The notes under the pieces: generated by a model | Databases searched by the model: none | Told to the model about the DNA's origin: nothing | The model's input: the letters and a program-made list of their open reading frames with translations, nothing else | Program-made: the position numbers and the translations under genes | Shown here: positions 63,601 to 64,000 of the stretch, piece after piece | How positions within the stretch are numbered: position 1 is the stretch's first letter | How the letters are laid out: the number at the start of each line of letters is the position of its first letter | Origin: Sambucus nigra | Taxonomy: Eukaryota > Streptophyta > Magnoliopsida > Dipsacales > Adoxaceae | Reading direction: 5' to 3' | DNA length: 64,000 nucleotides | Assembly: GCA_949130495.1 (NCBI GenBank) | Contig: OX422215.1 | Location: forward strand, 72,679,244-72,743,243

Positions 63601-64000
63601 ACCATCACTTATCACGGGACCAATGTAACTCGTAGGAACTGACCCTGCAGCCACGGGACTTCCGATTTGAGAATACGACGATAATTTTCATATTTATAGA
63701 CTTAGGCTTAAAAACATGGCGTTAGAGGGTGAGAACTCGAAACAGCCCCCGAACGTCCCCGTGGGTGACACCAACACCTCCCACGAGACTAATGTAACTC
63801 GTAGTAACTGACCCCGTAGCCGCAGGACTCCCGATTTGAGAATACGAAGGTAATTTGCATATTCTTAGACTTAGGCTTAAAAACATGGCGTTAGTGGGTG
63901 AAAACTCGAAACAACCCCCGAACGGCGCCGTGGGTGGCACCAACACCTCCCACGGGACCAATGTAACTCGTAGGAACAGACCCCGCAGCCGCGAGACTCC
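57660..64000 (+). repeat. Higher-order repeat pair, eighteen monomers, offset about 3,022 bp
   Basis: The whole block 57,668-60,690 recurs from 60,690 to at least 63,722. Equivalent positions 57,993/61,014, 58,850/61,872, 59,017/62,039, 59,355/62,377 and 59,524/62,546 are 3,021-3,022 bp apart, and 60,690/63,722 is 3,032. The copies look very similar, the closest pair in the window. Diagnostic monomers read GTGGGTGTACAAACACCTCC or GGTCACGTGGGTGGC. The second copy reaches the window edge, so more copies may follow. Confidence 0.88.

Larger units (their letters stand above)
22347..64000 (+). repeat. Satellite array B, about 247 monomers of about 169 bp, continuing past the window
   Basis: Head-to-tail monomers fill the remaining 41.65 kb without a visible transposon. 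The consensus, by eye, is 169 bp, about 54% GC with 13 CpG. A GC-rich part of about 95 bp contains an 11-bp inverted repeat (CCCGTGGGTGG / CCTCCCACGGG, 8-base loop) and a second one (CCCGC-AGCC-GCGGG). An AT-rich part of about 55 bp contains GATAATTTGCATATTTCTAG. A shorter subtype (about 166 bp) reads TTAAGCAAAACATGG or TTAGGTAAAACATGG instead of TTAGGCTTAAAAACATGG. The left edge (22,347-22,385) is scrambled from three monomer pieces. The length near that of nucleosomal DNA fits many plant centromeric or heterochromatic satellites; location on the chromosome is inferred only. Confidence 0.97.

Noticed and set aside
20040..63961. More than a hundred minus-strand reading frames of 60-260 aa with similar sequences starting MVPWEVLVPPTG, looking like a gene family
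   Set aside because: They are the reverse translation of the satellite monomer. The unit of 169 bp is not a multiple of three, each frame starts and stops at fixed monomer positions, frames overlap, and changes follow DNA-level CpG decay and not codon positions.
22347..64000. A CENP-B box in the satellite
   Set aside because: No monomer phrase fits the essential TTCG....A..CGGG pattern on either strand; only isolated CGGG or CCCG cores are present.
22347..64000. CRISPR-like array
   Set aside because: The repeats are contiguous 169-bp monomers without spacer structure, and the context is plant nuclear DNA.
1..64000. tRNA, rRNA or other structured RNA genes
   Set aside because: I scanned for tRNA-like TTCGAATC phrases and rRNA-like stretches and saw only LTR palindromes; nothing folds into a convincing tRNA by eye.

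Overview
This window is repeat-dominated nuclear DNA of a flowering plant. The LTR retrotransposon types (Ty3/gypsy chromovirus, a Tat/Ogre-like gypsy relative, Ty1/copia), GT-AG introns and a tens-of-kilobases satellite array all point to plant heterochromatin, probably pericentromeric, centromeric or another satellite-rich block. The species cannot be named from the sequence alone, and no intact host gene was found.

Positions 1-15,730 form a three-level nest. A Ty1/copia polyprotein remnant (15,110-15,730) was entered by a Tekay/Del-like chromovirus. Its gag, protease, RT, RNase H and integrase run from 1 to 3,686 and resume at 12,039-12,847, followed by a 2.26-kb 3' LTR (12,848-15,109). 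The integrase is split by an 8.35-kb element (3,687-12,038) with two 651-bp LTRs, a near-perfect target duplication, a gag tail, a 60-bp minisatellite and an antisense, intron-containing gene. I see no pol domain in this element, so it looks non-autonomous. All coding regions are decayed.

Positions 15,731-20,142 hold a piece of the copia LTR, a second Tekay-like LTR fragment (from 15,966), a 470-bp zone with nine 23-bp GC-rich palindromes (17,809-18,275), a TG-rich microsatellite, a 106-bp fold-back, and AT-rich DNA. The AT-rich DNA contains two exon-like segments joined by a 118-bp GT-AG intron, possibly the edge of a broken host gene.

From 20,143 to the right edge the window is one satellite family with a consensus monomer of about 169 bp (about 54% GC, 13 CpG), always in the same orientation. 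There are about 7 monomers before a 0.97-kb interruption (21,381-22,346) and about 247 after it. The interruption contains a self-complementary GCATATATGC-type array and exon-like pieces. The large array is a mosaic of local higher-order repeats with offsets of about 1.69, 3.02, 3.36, 3.86 and 5.38 kb. The many 60-260 aa reading frames across the array are by-products of the monomer and are not annotated as genes.

The elements do not form a pathway. The window records layered transposition followed by satellite amplification. The most notable parts are the satellite itself, its higher-order mosaic and paired hairpins, the nine-palindrome zone, and the antisense spliced gene inside the non-autonomous retroelement.
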